Shown: positions 26,351 to 37,554 of the stretch, in pieces
How positions within the stretch are numbered: the first letter of the stretch is position 1
Layout: every line of letters begins with the position of its first letter
DNA from: Tillus elongatus
Taxonomy: Eukaryota > Arthropoda > Insecta > Coleoptera > Cleridae
Reading direction: 5' to 3'
Length of the DNA: 64,000 bases
Assembly (NCBI GenBank): GCA_964006375.1
Contig: OZ023267.1
Coordinates: forward strand, 17,996,971 to 18,060,970
Notes under the pieces: generated by a model
The model's input: the letters and a program-made list of their open reading frames with translations, nothing else
The model's database searches: none
Told to the model about the DNA's origin: nothing
Translations under genes and position numbers: made by a program

Positions 26351-26740
26351 TAAGGATAGTGGCATTTGGTTGTTCCAAAAACATATTAATAGTAAGAGCA
26401 AAAAATAATATATTAAGGTAATGATTATTAGCGTGTCTTGCGACACAACCCTCAGTTGAACGCTTGCTTGCAGAGCCTCGGTGGTTAAGTGGTAAGAACG
26501 TGTACCTCTGAACCGAAGGGTACTGGGTTCGATCCCAGGGTACTCCTTTAACTTTTTCAATACATACTGAACAATCAACATCAACCGAGGTTTTGACAAT
26601 GTATTTGAGCAAGTTGAATATCTGCACGTTCCGCCCTCCGGAGGGGCCGTAAAGCAGTGGGCCCCGTGTCCATGCTGTTTTATTTACACATCTACAAAAC
26701 CAACGGCAAGCCCTCAAAATGATTAAAAAGTATATCAATT
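26351..26740 (+). mobile_element. tRNA-headed SINE, family A, with 5' extension
   Basis: A box-like GGTGGTTAAGTGGTAAGAAC at about 26480 and B box GGGTTCGATCCC at about 26524, followed by the CGTTCCGCCCTCCGGAGGGG block. The ~115 bp before the head match the far end of the copy at 17140-17495. Confidence 0.75.
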
Positions 26741-27165
26741 TTTCCTACGAAAATTAGCTAAAAATTATAGATCGTTAAACCATAAACTAAAACTAAAACT
26801 ACCGCCAAAGTATCAAAGAAAGGGCCTATTTGAAATGAAATTTATGGAAACATTTTAGTAAAATAAAGGACAATGACGGTTGAAGCTGAAACTTAAGGGT
26901 TCGCGGAACACTCCTCTTGTGATATTTTCTTCATATAATCCGAATTTGTTTCAGGAACATTGCAGAAATGTTACGAATTTTAACGTTTTGAGGAAAACCA
27001 CATTTTTTAAATGCCTATAACTTTTTTGTCTTTAAACCTGCAGACCTAGATTTTAGCACGTGGTTCGTTCTTTACATTATAAACATACGTGCCAAATATG
27101 GTTGCCCTTACTTTGTTATTTTCGGAAATATTTTTTTCCGAAGGAAAACACTAAATCTTCAGTTA
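26741..27165 (-). mobile_element. GACGCA-family block B fragment
   Basis: Minus-strand block B plus the neighbouring segment with CTTACTTTGTTATTTTCGG. It repeats much of 25690-26230, so two partial copies flank the SINE. Confidence 0.6.
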
Positions 27166-27179
27166 AAAGTCTTTTACTG

Positions 27180-27470
27180 TCCTTCATTTCAATTGTGAGA
27201 TTTTATTTGTATTACCGTGTGTCTGCTGCTGTGATTTAAGGTCTTTATGCTCCTAATTCTGCCTTCACCCATTAAGTGCATGGAAACAAAGACGACAGTC
27301 GACGAAAACAGATACTATGATTTCTTATAAAGTTCAGTTCCTGTTATAAAAACAGAACGAAGCCCCTGAAGATGGCTTAGGTTATATGAGCCGAAACGCG
27401 TAGGGACTTTATCAATAAATACAGTCTGGAAGTATAGCTTTGTCTGTTTTACCTTAGAAGTATGTCTAAC
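27180..27470 (+). mobile_element. Penelope-type 3' tail
   Basis: Identified only by the hammerhead-like motif at 27361-27407 followed by TCAATAAATACAGTC, the same arrangement as at 58384-58470 (CAATAAATACTGTG). No coding part remains. Confidence 0.5.
27361..27407 (+). ncRNA. Hammerhead-ribozyme-like motif
   Basis: CTGAAGA at 27366-27372; one unpaired T; stem II GGCT/AGCC (27374-27377 with 27389-27392); GAAA at 27393-27396; a 2-bp stem III (A-C with G-T) around a 2-nt loop; A at 27402 as the cleavage nucleotide (GTA). CCC (27363-27365) pairs with GGG (27403-27405) as stem I. Same layout, including the unpaired nucleotide, as the PLE-2 motif at 24041. Confidence 0.6.
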
Positions 27471-27499
27471 CCAGACGTCGTGACGTTTAGAAGTTATAA

Positions 27500-29225
27500 G
27501 ATTTTATTTTGTTTTACTAACTTTAATATTTGATAGAAACGGGTTTGTCCAGATTTCATAGGTTTTTTTCTCCCTCAGGGCTCGTCCGCGGCTTTGCCGC
27601 CCCGATAGCACTCCAACCTTTGACTTATTGTGCATGCCCTTAGTCTTTTTACTCCACCCATTCCAGAATCTCTGTGCCTTGAACTAGTCTGCACTGCGAC
27701 TGGTAGGGTGAAGTTCTATAATGCTCTGTCTCCGGTCTAGACTGACCATAGATCAGTTGTCTTTTGCGGTCCAGAGCTTTACACTCGCACATGATGTGCT
27801 AGGCTGATTCCTCCCCCTCGCCGCAGAGTCTGCATGCGAGGTCCTCCTCGAACCGCCCCATTTTATACAGGTGTTTCTTGACGGCCATGTATCCCGTCAA
27901 AAGACCTGTTATCTTTCTTAGCTGTCCTCTGCTAAGGTTTAGCAGCTCCACAGCTCTCTTTGAACTGGGTTCGTCAATTATTGACTTCCCATGTCTGAGC
28001 CCTAGACAGTCTGCCCAGTACACCTTGTGTTGGTTTCTGACCCAGGATTGAATGGTTCCCCTGGCAGTGCTCTTTGTCACGTCCAGAGCCGGTTCTGGTC
28101 CCATAAATGGTTCTGCTGACCCTCTTTTCGCGAGAGTGTCAGTTTCTTCTTTGCCCTTGACTCCCCGAGTGACCTGGCACCCAGATGAGGGTGACCTAAT
28201 TCTGCCCAGCCAGGTATCTCGTCTCGTCTCGGCACTCACTCATCAGCCAGGAATTTACCCGTGGGTTACTTAGAGCCTTAAGGCCTGCCTGGCTGTCTGT
28301 GGCTATGAGGATCCGCTTCTTGGTGTAGCCCCTCCTCTTGTTATCCCGCACACAGTGCAGGATGGCTTACATTTCGGCCTGAAAGACCGTTGCATGGGCT
28401 CCGAGGAAAATACTATGACTTACCCTCGGTCCTTCCGAATAAACACCTGCCCCCGTCCCACGCTCCCCTCCGGATCCGTCCGTGAACCAGACGAGCGTGC
28501 CCCCTGGTATGCCTGGCGTCTCTTCCCGCCATGCCTCACGGTCGGGGATCTCTACTGTAAAGTTGTTTTCCCTGTAGATTCGCGGGCTCGCGTGGTCTGA
28601 CCTCATTTTAAGCATGGGCTCCTTCACGATCTCCTGAATTTTGCAGTGGCCCCTGAAGCATGGGTTGATCTTCAGTCTACCATTGCAGGCTAATCTGTAT
28701 AGTCCTAGCCTGGCCTCCCCCATAATAACTAAGTGTAGGTCGGCAGATCCAGCAACACTTCCATGGCGGCTGTTGGGGTTGAAGACATGGTCCCTGTGAT
28801 GCCTAGGCAAGCCATCCTTTGGATCTTGCCTCGTTTTTGTTTGGCACTGGATTGTGTCACCTTAGGCCATCATGCAAGTGCTGCGTATGTTAACGATGGC
28901 CTGATCACCCTTGTGTACAGCCAGTGGGCCATACTAGGTCCTAGTCTTCACGTTTTTCCATATAGCCGCCTAGTGACGGCTAAGGTCATAACTGCCTTAC
29001 GCAGTATTTTTTCAACGTGACCATTCCTGGTTAGCTTAGTGTCAAATACGACCCCAAGATATTTTACCTCTCTGGCCATTGGAATGTTCCTACCGTATAT
29101 AGTGAGAGTTCTGTGGCTCCTCCACTTCCTCTTCCTCGTAAACGGTATGCCGATTGCTTTCTCGGGGCTCACTTCGAGCCCTTGAATAACCGTCCACCCA
29201 TCCACCACTTTCAGTGCTTTCATAC
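27500..29225 (-). mobile_element. R1-type LINE with RNase H, 5' truncated
   Basis: Clearly GC-richer than its surroundings. Read on - from 29225: the end of RT (VKYLGVVFDTKLTRNGHVEK, 29100-29040), an RNase H domain (28510-28270), then a C-terminal Cys-rich segment (27860-27790), and AT-rich 3' sequence to about 27500. The RT palm and endonuclease are missing. Several frameshifts and stops (one inside the Cys-rich motif at about 27796) make it inactive. Confidence 0.8.
27799..28810 (-). pseudogene. LINE RNase H and C-terminal zinc-finger-like region
   Basis: The RNase H core is visible: LVWFTDGSGGERGTGAGVYS (first Asp kept), FQAEM (Glu kept), then across a frame break IATDSQAGLKAL (third acidic residue kept). 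After a second shift the frame 28239-27799 continues with LRKITGLLTGYMAVKKHLY and CRLCGEGEESA, followed by a stop where the family has the second half of the Cys/His motif. RNase H would remove RNA from the cDNA hybrid. Confidence 0.8.
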
Positions 29226-29458
29226 GTATGGACCAAGTTCTAATTTTAATTCAACACGTCTGGATAACTGTCACCGTTAAGTCTAAAATTATAATTTTCG
29301 GTAGAATTTTTTTTATTGTTAATATTAGTTAATTTTTCATTAAGAAAATTCACTAGTAGATAATTATTTTATGAAAAACTTTTTTGTTGTTGGTGAAACC
29401 GGTTCGATTAGGTTTACTGAAACGAAATAATCCAGGCAATTAATCAGAAAGAAATTTG
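29226..29458. other. Spacer with a short palindromic end fragment
   Basis: AATTTTTCATTAAGAAAATTCACTAG near 29330 resembles the palindromic GACGCA-family 5' end; nothing else is recognised. Confidence 0.35.
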
Positions 29459-29954
<496 letters not shown>

Positions 29955-30174
29955 AACGACCTCATGCATTTAAATTTGGCAGACGCATTTCTTTTCGTCT
30001 GGAAATCTTTTGTAACTTTAGTGAAATTTGTAATGCAAGTTTTTTTTAAAGAGATTTACAGTACCTCACCTAGAATTATGAAATTTTAAATATCTAGATT
30101 TATACAAAATTGAGTTTTGGGCATTTAAGGTTTTTTTAACAGTAGCTCTAACACAATATTAAAATACCTTTTAT

Positions 30175-30358
30175 GATAATAGAGGGATATAGATGGTAAC
30201 ACTTTCAACAAATTTCTTCAAAGCAGCATTTATTAGAACCTCTAAAATCCATCTTCAAGGCCTTTTAAAAATTAAAGTAATAATTTAAGTAATATGCCAT
30301 ACTAATCGTGTACAGTTCTTATGGAAATTCACTACTATAACACACTTGCTGCGCCTAG
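30175..30358 (+). mobile_element. GACGCA-family fragment with both ends close together
   Basis: ATAGATGGTAACACTTTCAAC (5' side of the second subfamily) and a diverged hairpin terminus ending 30358 are only ~180 bp apart, so the middle, including the slot, is deleted. Confidence 0.5.
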
Positions 30359-30494
30359 AAAATTTGTCAATGGAAATTTGCTAAAATTATAATAATTATA
30401 TTAAGGCCGAAGAAATATTGTATTAACTTAGACTTAGAACTTATTATAATGTATGATTTTTCTCCTAATTTTGCAAACGTATAGTTTATTTTTA

Positions 30495-30990
30495 TTAGTG
30501 AATTTTTATTTAAAAAAATTAGGTATCCGTCTGATAACTCAAAAAATAATTAACCGATTTCAATGAAACTCGGCAGGTGCCTTTCCTTTATTAATGGCTT
30601 GGACGAGTTCGTTAGCCAGGAAAATCTGACGGGGTTTTCCGGAAAAATTTTGAGTTTTCTTTCAAAAAAAAATTTGTACTCCGAAAATAACAAAGCTGTT
30701 TTAATGTAATTTACTATATATGTTGCCTTGGGAGAGACCTTACTAAGTACCAAAATTCAACTTTCTAGGCTTATAGAAAATTGAGTTATTCAAATTTTAA
30801 ATTTTCTTTCGAATCATTTTTTTTTCTCCGAAAATTACAAAGTTATTTTAATGAAATTTGGAGAATATCTTTTCCTTGGAAAGACCTCACTACGTACCAA
30901 AACTAAACTTTTTAAGTTTATAGAAAACTGAGTTATTCAAATTTGAAGCATTTAATAAAAATTCACTACCATAACGCACTTGCTGCGTCC
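30495..30990 (+). mobile_element. GACGCA-family element, TA slot and left arm deleted
   Basis: The palindrome 30495-30520 is followed immediately by GGTATCCGTCTGATAACTC, so the left arm and slot are missing. The right arm is complete to the hairpin ending 30990. Right-arm sequence is close to 16659-17113. Confidence 0.75.
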
Positions 30991-31854
30991 AGAGTTTTTT
31001 TTTACAAATGTACCACTTACCAATAAATAGAGAATTGAGAGCAATAAACAAATAAAATTGAAAAGAATGAATAAACAACCACTTACTTCGAGTTTTCAAG
31101 AACAAATCCCTTTCTAAAAACCTACAAGTCACTCGTAATTACAAAGCGATTACGAAAAAGTCACATGCACTTGCAACTGTATGCACACGCGTTCATGTTT
31201 CATAAAATGTGACCGAAAGCATCGAGATCTCGAATCGAACCGCGCAAGAGATCTGAAAGATCTGTCGGCCTTCTTTCTTTTACGTACAAAAATCGTTTTG
31301 TCAAATGAGTCAAGGCTGATTGGCTCACTGTCTTACATAATACCAAACATAATACAGCGGAGAACATGCGAATACACTTGTATTATGTGATAAGAGCTGC
31401 ATCCAAAGCTGTAAACTGAGGAGCTTTTGCTGTAACAGGTGATAAAGCCGACTGTGACCTGGTCACCGAAGAATTTGCTCACATGTTTAACTAATAGAAG
31501 GTATTTTATGTAATTAGTTTTGTAATAATTAGGGACAGTTTGTGTATTCAAATGTAATTTCTTAACAGTTTTTCTATTATCGTTTCTTCTATTATAACCT
31601 GTGATGTAAAACGCATAAACTCAACCTGTTAATTGGTTAGATACTAATGATAATTTTATTAATGTTTCTTATTTTGTTTTTAGGATAGATTTCATAACGT
31701 TTTTTATATGACTTATATTTTGTTGTGTTGTTTTTAATTAGTGTTCGGTATAGTTGGTAGTATCCTTAATTATTTTTATGCTCCTCATAACAGTCTTTTA
31801 GCAGAAAACTTCAAGCTTCAAACACATATTTGATAGGTAATTTATGTTTTCCTT
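30991..31854. other. Apparently unique sequence
   Basis: No repeat recognised. 31140-31480 is less AT-rich than the rest and could be host DNA, but the frames there (31181-31390 on +, 31333-31551 on -) show no recognisable domain. Confidence 0.4.
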
Positions 31855-31959
31855 TTAGTGAATTTTCTTTAAAAAATGCGCTAATGAGGAGATCTAGACT
31901 TTTGAATTATGAAAAAATTTCTTCAAATGAGCGCGCACTAGGCTCCCTAGTCAGTTTCA

Positions 31960-32044
<85 letters not shown>
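31855..32044 (+). mobile_element. GACGCA-family left half ending in its TA slot
   Basis: Palindrome at 31855, GAGGAGATCTAGACTTTTG, GGCTCCCTAG, then (TA)n 31964-32044. The mariner-like element begins within the array; the right half does not reappear after it. Confidence 0.75.
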
Positions 32045-32050
<6 letters not shown>

Positions 32051-34168
32051 GGCGCATTGAAAACGAAACAGATTTGGGTCCAGAGAATATTTTTTTAAGA
32101 AACACGTCAATTTTAATTTTGGGGGGGGACATGTTTCGACATAAAGCTCAACTTTGTTACATCAACCCCTTAAGGGTGGTGATAACATACCTTATATTTT
32201 AAATAGGGAACATGGGTCGAGTGTTACATCATTTGCAAGCTCTTTCTTTTCTGAATTCAGCACATAAATTTTTTTGGAAGTTTTATCAACTCGTTTAAAA
32301 AATATTCACAGTTGGAGTTCCAAGGACGTATTTCATTCATTGTGATAAGAAATGTGATGATAGTCAATGTTTTGTTGGTTTGTAAACAAAAAATTGACTA
32401 TCAGAACATTTCTTATCGGAATGAGATAAATCCTATTTATTATTTCAGTTTATCGGTCGGTTTGATACTTGATAGTACTACCGAAAATTAATTTCACAAT
32501 AGTCATTTGAAAGCTCTTTCTTTTCTGAATTCAGCACACAAATTTTTTTGGAAGTTTTATCAACTCGTTTAAAAATTACTTACAGTTGAAGATGCAAAAA
32601 GGCATTTCACTCATTCCGAAAGAAATGTGCTGATAGTCAATGTTTTGTTGATTTGTTTTGTTTTTTATCGGAATGAGAGAAATGCGGTTTATTATTTCAG
32701 TTTATCGGTCGGTTTAATACTTGATATTACTACCGAAAATTAATTTCACAATGGTATATTCTGTAGAAGAACAAGTTGAAAAAATTTCTCTTTTTTTCAA
32801 AAACGATGACTGTGCCAACCGTACCGAAAATTTGTTTAATGAACGACATCCGAACAGACATGTTAACAGAAAATACATTTTGGGGTTAATTGCAAAGTTT
32901 CGACAAATTGGTTCAGTAGCCAACAAAAAACGGGATCCTGAACGTGAATTTCCGGTTAGAAATGAGACTACTGAGATTGAAGTTTTAGGACAAATTGCTG
33001 CAGACCCAACTTTGAGCACGAGAAAATTGGCCACTGTTTCAAACATCAAAAGAAGAACTATTCAGAGAATATTGAAGCATCATAAATTTCAACCGTATAA
33101 AATTCATCTTGTGCAACAACTGAATAAAGATGAATTTGGTCGGCGGCTGGAGTTTTGTGAAGTTATGACTGCACGAATAGCTGATAACGGGAACTTTCTG
33201 TTCAATATCTGTTTTCAGACGAGTGTACGTTTTTATTAAACTCTACAGTCAATCGTCATTGTCGTTATTTGGCAGATAATAATCCGAGAAATTTTCACGA
33301 AGTCCACACTCAAACTTCACAGAAATTGAATGTCTGGGCTGGCATTTTTGGAGACCGTTTAATCGGACCAATTTTACTTGATGGCAATTTGAGTGACGAA
33401 ACGTATTTGGAGTTACTAGAAGATATCGTTTACCCTCTACTAATTGAGATTGTTGAAAATAATGACCGCTATCAAGAAAATCAATTAGTGTTTCAACAAG
33501 ATGGAACTCCTCCGCATTCTTCACAACATGTTAGGGAGTTTTTGAACAGAGAGTTTCCAGAGCAATGGATTGGGCGTAGAGGTGCTATTGAGTGCCCCCC
33601 TAGATCACCGGATTTAACTCCTTTAGACTTCTTTCTATGGAGCCATTTAAAGATTAGAATTTTCGCAACAGAACCGGAGTCTCTGGAAGAATTACGAGGA
33701 CGCATTGTTGAAGAATGCCGTCTAATAACTCCACAAATGTGTACTTTTGTATGGAAGCTGGTGGTCAACAATTTGAACATTTACTTAACTGAATAAACAT
33801 TTTTGAACGTTTGGTTTTGTTTTTTAGTTTTTTTAACGAAAAATTGACTAATTGGTGCATTTCTTATCACAATGAATGAAATACGTTCTTGCAACTCCAA
33901 CTGTGAATAATTTTTAAATTAGAATGAAACTTCCAGTTTGCTTAATTCAGAGAAGAAAGAGCTTTCAAATGATGTAACACTCGACCCATGTTCCCTATTT
34001 AAAATATAAGGGTTGTTATGACCACCCTTAAGGGGTTGATGTGAAAAAGTTGAGTTTTATGTCAAAACATGTCCCCGTCAATATTAAAATTGACGTATTT
34101 CAGCGTTTCTTAAAAAACAAATTCTCTGGACACAAATCGGTCCGTTTAGTTTTCAATGCGCCAGCCTG
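32045..34168 (+). mobile_element. mariner-like element with ~320 bp terminal inverted repeats
   Basis: Left end TAGGGTGGCGCATTGAAAAC and right end (reversed) CAGGCTGGCGCATTGAAAAC, flanked by TA on both sides, the normal Tc1/mariner target duplication. The inverted repeats extend about 320 bp (32045-32365 against 33848-34168). Inside the left arm a ~180-bp stretch is duplicated (32250-32420 and 32500-32700). It carries one transposase gene with a single frameshift. It lies in a GACGCA (TA)n slot on the left and against LINE sequence on the right. Confidence 0.88.
32751..33796 (+). pseudogene. mariner-like transposase with one frameshift (D-41-D)
   Basis: Start ATG at 32751 (MVYSVEEQVEK). An N-terminal helical domain of the type found in this insect group comes first, then a second helix-turn-helix (LSTRKLATVSNIKRRTIQRI at about 33015). 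The first frame ends at 33239. A missing base in the T-run near 33212 shifts the frame, after which DECTFLLN carries the first catalytic Asp. VFQQDGTPPH has the second, and PPRSPDLTPLDFFLW the third, 41 residues after the second (classic mariner has 34). Otherwise intact to the stop at 33796. It would cut and paste the element at TA. Confidence 0.85.
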
Positions 34169-34169
34169 T

Positions 34170-35123
34170 ATATTTTTTCTTCATTGATCGTTTTAATTTC
34201 CAACGATCTAAGATGCGGCAGAGTTGATTCACTGTATGACTGTACTATACTTTCATCCAGTTTTAGGTCAATCTGCGACACATCAACAAAATGTTCATTT
34301 ATCTTAGATGGATCACTCAAAAATTCAGGCAAGCTAGGCTTACTATTCTTACATATATTCATGCTCCTGAGCTTCCTCCGGAAGGCTAGATACGTCTTCT
34401 TTTTTTCCTTAACTATGGCATGTATTGTTAGATTTCGAAGTTCTGTATAATATATCCAGTGACTGCAACTTAGTTTGTTTACAACGACATAGAGCCTTGT
34501 CTCTCAGGGACATCATTTTTTAATAGGAAGGCGCTTTAGGTCGGGTTATTTTGGAACTCCTTACAGGAGCATGATAATTGAAAAGCCAAAGCAAACTCTC
34601 ATGGAAATAACTCACTTTGTTATCCACACTGCCAAGTGTATACACTCCATAAAAGTCAGCCTCTCCCAAGTTAGACGCCAAAAAGTAACGGTCAAACCCT
34701 CCGAAATCACGAAAGGTGTACACTAAGTGCTCCGGCTTCACCCGCCGTTGGGCCCATACTAGACGAGCAGATGATCCAAGATGGCAGAAGCGTCCGAGGC
34801 AGCGACGTCCACCAAGGATACATGTTCAGAACACACAATCAAGTCCAGAGCTGTAGCCTAGTTGGGCTCTCGTACCAGCTGATTAAAAGCATAAGACACC
34901 ACAACATTATCCAACCTCCTGCAGGATCCACTACTATGGTCCAATACATCAATATTAAAGCCTCCCAGGCACACTAAGTTGGAGAACTCAGAGGCCAGTA
35001 TGTTTATGACCGTCTAGAACTCCCCCAGGAAATCAGCAACCGCCTGAGAAAGCGGTCTATATACTACACCAGTAGCATACGTTTCACGCCCTATATTGAG
35101 AGATACCCACGTAACCGTGCTCT
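34170..35123 (-). pseudogene. LINE endonuclease and linker fragment
   Basis: Read on - from 35123: VTWVSLNIGRETYATGVVYRPLS and, in place of the GDFN motif, GGFNIDVLDHSSG; then SAILDHLLVWA (the DH of the SDH motif). A linker with several stops follows down to INEEKIYRL at 34170, the approach to RT. RT itself is absent and the mariner-like element starts here. The APE-type nuclease would nick target DNA; its GDFN Asp is lost. Confidence 0.72.
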
Positions 35124-35270
35124 CCATATATATATAAACATAAAAAGTCTGAAACTGACCTCGGATTTGGGTTCCGGGGGTCCTAAATAGCGCTCATTTG
35201 AAGAAATTTTTTCAAAATTCGAAAGTCGAGATCTCCTCATTAGTGAATTTTTTTTAGGAAAATTCACTAA
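35124..35270 (-). mobile_element. GACGCA-family left half
   Basis: Only four TA units remain at 35128-35136, then TCTGAAACTGACCTCGG, GGGGGTCCTAAATAGCGCTC and the palindrome 35240-35270. The right half is missing. Confidence 0.7.
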
Positions 35271-35396
35271 TAAATACCAGGCATAAAACATACTACCCAA
35301 ACCAACAATCGTGATATCTTGGCTGCAATTATGGAAAATGACAGACGACATCAAATTAAAAATTTGCCAAGTGATTGTTAACTGTGGTATTCAATT

Positions 35397-35959
35397 ATTA
35401 AAATACGCTACATTTGTAGCTTTATGAACGGCCCCAAATACAGTTTTAGCGCAGCATAAATATATTATGCTGTGGTTTTAGACTGAAAGTGTCGCATAAT
35501 ATAGTAGAAATGTAAACAAAATCAAGTCAAGTCTATAAAAATGATTCTAAAATAGTTTCTTTTATCTTTGAACTTAAACATGAGACGTCATATAAGATGG
35601 AAACAATCCTTTAATGTGTTTCAATGGCAATTCTACTAATTTTGTAATTAATTGTTAAGTATACTTTTCATATACTACCCCGGCCATGAAGCCTGTGACA
35701 AGTATCATGTAAACAAAACGTTAGTTGGCGTATCAGCAGATAGCTCAGTGGTAGTGAGCTGGTCTTCTACGCAGAAGGTTGCATGGTCGAATCCAGCTCG
35801 ATGAATGTATGTTTTTTGTTTTATTTTGACATTGGAGAAACAGTAGTGCACAGATTTCATACGTTTTGAACAAGATATCATTTTTGTTTAAAACGCCTGA
35901 ATAAGTTTGTCACCTTTGAGCCCGAAATTATAATTTTCAGCAGACATTTTGTTATTGTT
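35397..35959 (+). mobile_element. tRNA-like repeat, family B, complete
   Basis: A continuous copy of the repeat split at 17927-20714. The tRNA-like segment is 35736-35808: A box GATAGCTCAGTGGTAGTGAG, anticodon-arm-like CTGGTCTTCTACGCAG, B box-like GGTCGAATCC. Unlike family A, the tRNA-like part is in the second half, with ~340 bp before it. Possibly a SINE with an unusual layout, or a tRNA pseudogene captured in another repeat. Confidence 0.6.
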
Positions 35960-36317
35960 GATATACTACACCAGTAGCATACGTTTTATGCCCTATATTG
36001 ATAGATACCCACGTAACCGTGCTCTCTATGGACAAGTCTTCAATTTTATGAGCTTTGAGCTGATTCTTGATATAGAAAGCTACGCCAACACCAGTCGTCA
36101 GCGTATCCCTGCAAAAGAGACGATATCCCTGCATGGGCATCATACTGTCGGCAACATCATGTGAGATCCAGTTTTCAGCCACAGCGACTATATCATATTT
36201 CATAAAGATAAGTTCCCTAAAGTCCGCAAAATGGGCCATCAAAGATCGGGTGTTCAGTTGACAAAATCTATATATTTTTCTGATTGCTATACTAATAGCA
36301 GAAATAATTAAAAACAA
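35958..36317 (-). pseudogene. LINE endonuclease N-terminal fragment
   Basis: Read on -: IYRFCQLNTRSL (first strand of APE-type nucleases), KYDIVAVAENWIS (catalytic Glu kept), GVGVAFYIKNQL and VTWVSINIGHKTYATGVVYQQ. The last ~63 bp (35958-36020) are a second copy of 35055-35118, where the other fragment of this LINE begins. Confidence 0.72.
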
Positions 36318-36320
36318 ACT

Positions 36321-37300
36321 TGATAGATTACTTGACTTACTTTACAGTACTCAAATGTTTGAGCTATAAAAATATGCATTTATCACAGATACAAATTCCT
36401 GAAATCTATAATTTCTAGTAAGCTGCGATTTGTTATGTAAAAAAAACTTTGGACAATGTCCTACTTATATTATTTAAGGAATATAGCTGTTATAGTGTTT
36501 GATGTCAACATTGCACAATTTAATTTATTTTTATATTTTTACTTAATGACAACTAACGACTTAATTACAAGCCATTTTCAGATATAAACCTATTTTTCAT
36601 TAGGCAATAAAGCTACTGGTTTAAGTATCTGTAAAAAAACAGCATTTTAAACCAGTTATGATAATCTTATTATGTTTATCAATCGATCTTATCAAATAGA
36701 ATGTACTTAACCAATCAAATGATGAGTCTTGATGAATATTCATACTTTATTTATTGCATTTATTACAAAAAACCGCTTGCAAATATATAGACTCAAAAGA
36801 ATTAGTTTGTGTTACAGATTACGTAATTGATAATTAGGATAACCCAGTTTTTTGGTGTGTGATTTTGTACAAAAACGAGGTCGTTTCTGGTTATTATTAT
36901 TGGACTGATAGATCTGAGCTAATAAGTTGCATAATATGCAGTGTTTTCGCAATTAGATATATGATGAAAAGATAACGGTTTTAAATTAAAAAATTCGGGA
37001 CGCAGCAACTACGTTATTAGTAGCGAATTTTTATAACTTTTATAAACATAACGTAACCTAACTTATCTCCTAGAAATATCATTGGACCTGTTTAAGCTTA
37101 CTTATATTGATTTTAGTTTCACGGCTCCAGCATTTTCTAGAATAAAACTTTCAATTTTCCATGGAAAAAATTGACTCTCAAAACTGGCCAACGAAATTTT
37201 TTATCAAAAAGAGAAAAATATGCTCTATTTGAAAAAATCAACAAGTGGTGGGGGTGAAATGGTGAGGGGTAAAAATTAGAAACTAATACTACAAAAAAAA
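36321..37300. other. Mostly unrecognised AT-rich sequence
   Basis: No coding frame supported. A diverged hairpin terminus (GGGACGCAGCAACTACG) at about 36997-37035 marks a small minus-strand GACGCA-family fragment. Confidence 0.4.
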
Positions 37301-37405
37301 TGAATCAAAAAAATTTTGATGACCTGTTCGATTTTTTTCATTACAAACATATCTCCTCAAATTACGAATTTTATTTCATAACTACGGTCCACAATGTATA
37401 TGTAT

Positions 37406-37535
<130 letters not shown>

Positions 37536-37554
37536 TTGTACATACTCAAAAAAT

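Noticed and set aside
31181..31551. Two short frames in unique sequence
   Set aside because: No recognisable domain and no splice or poly(A) context that selects either frame.
35736..35808. Functional tRNA gene
   Set aside because: The segment lies in an interspersed repeat with a second diverged copy, and the arms do not pair well enough for a sound cloverleaf by eye.
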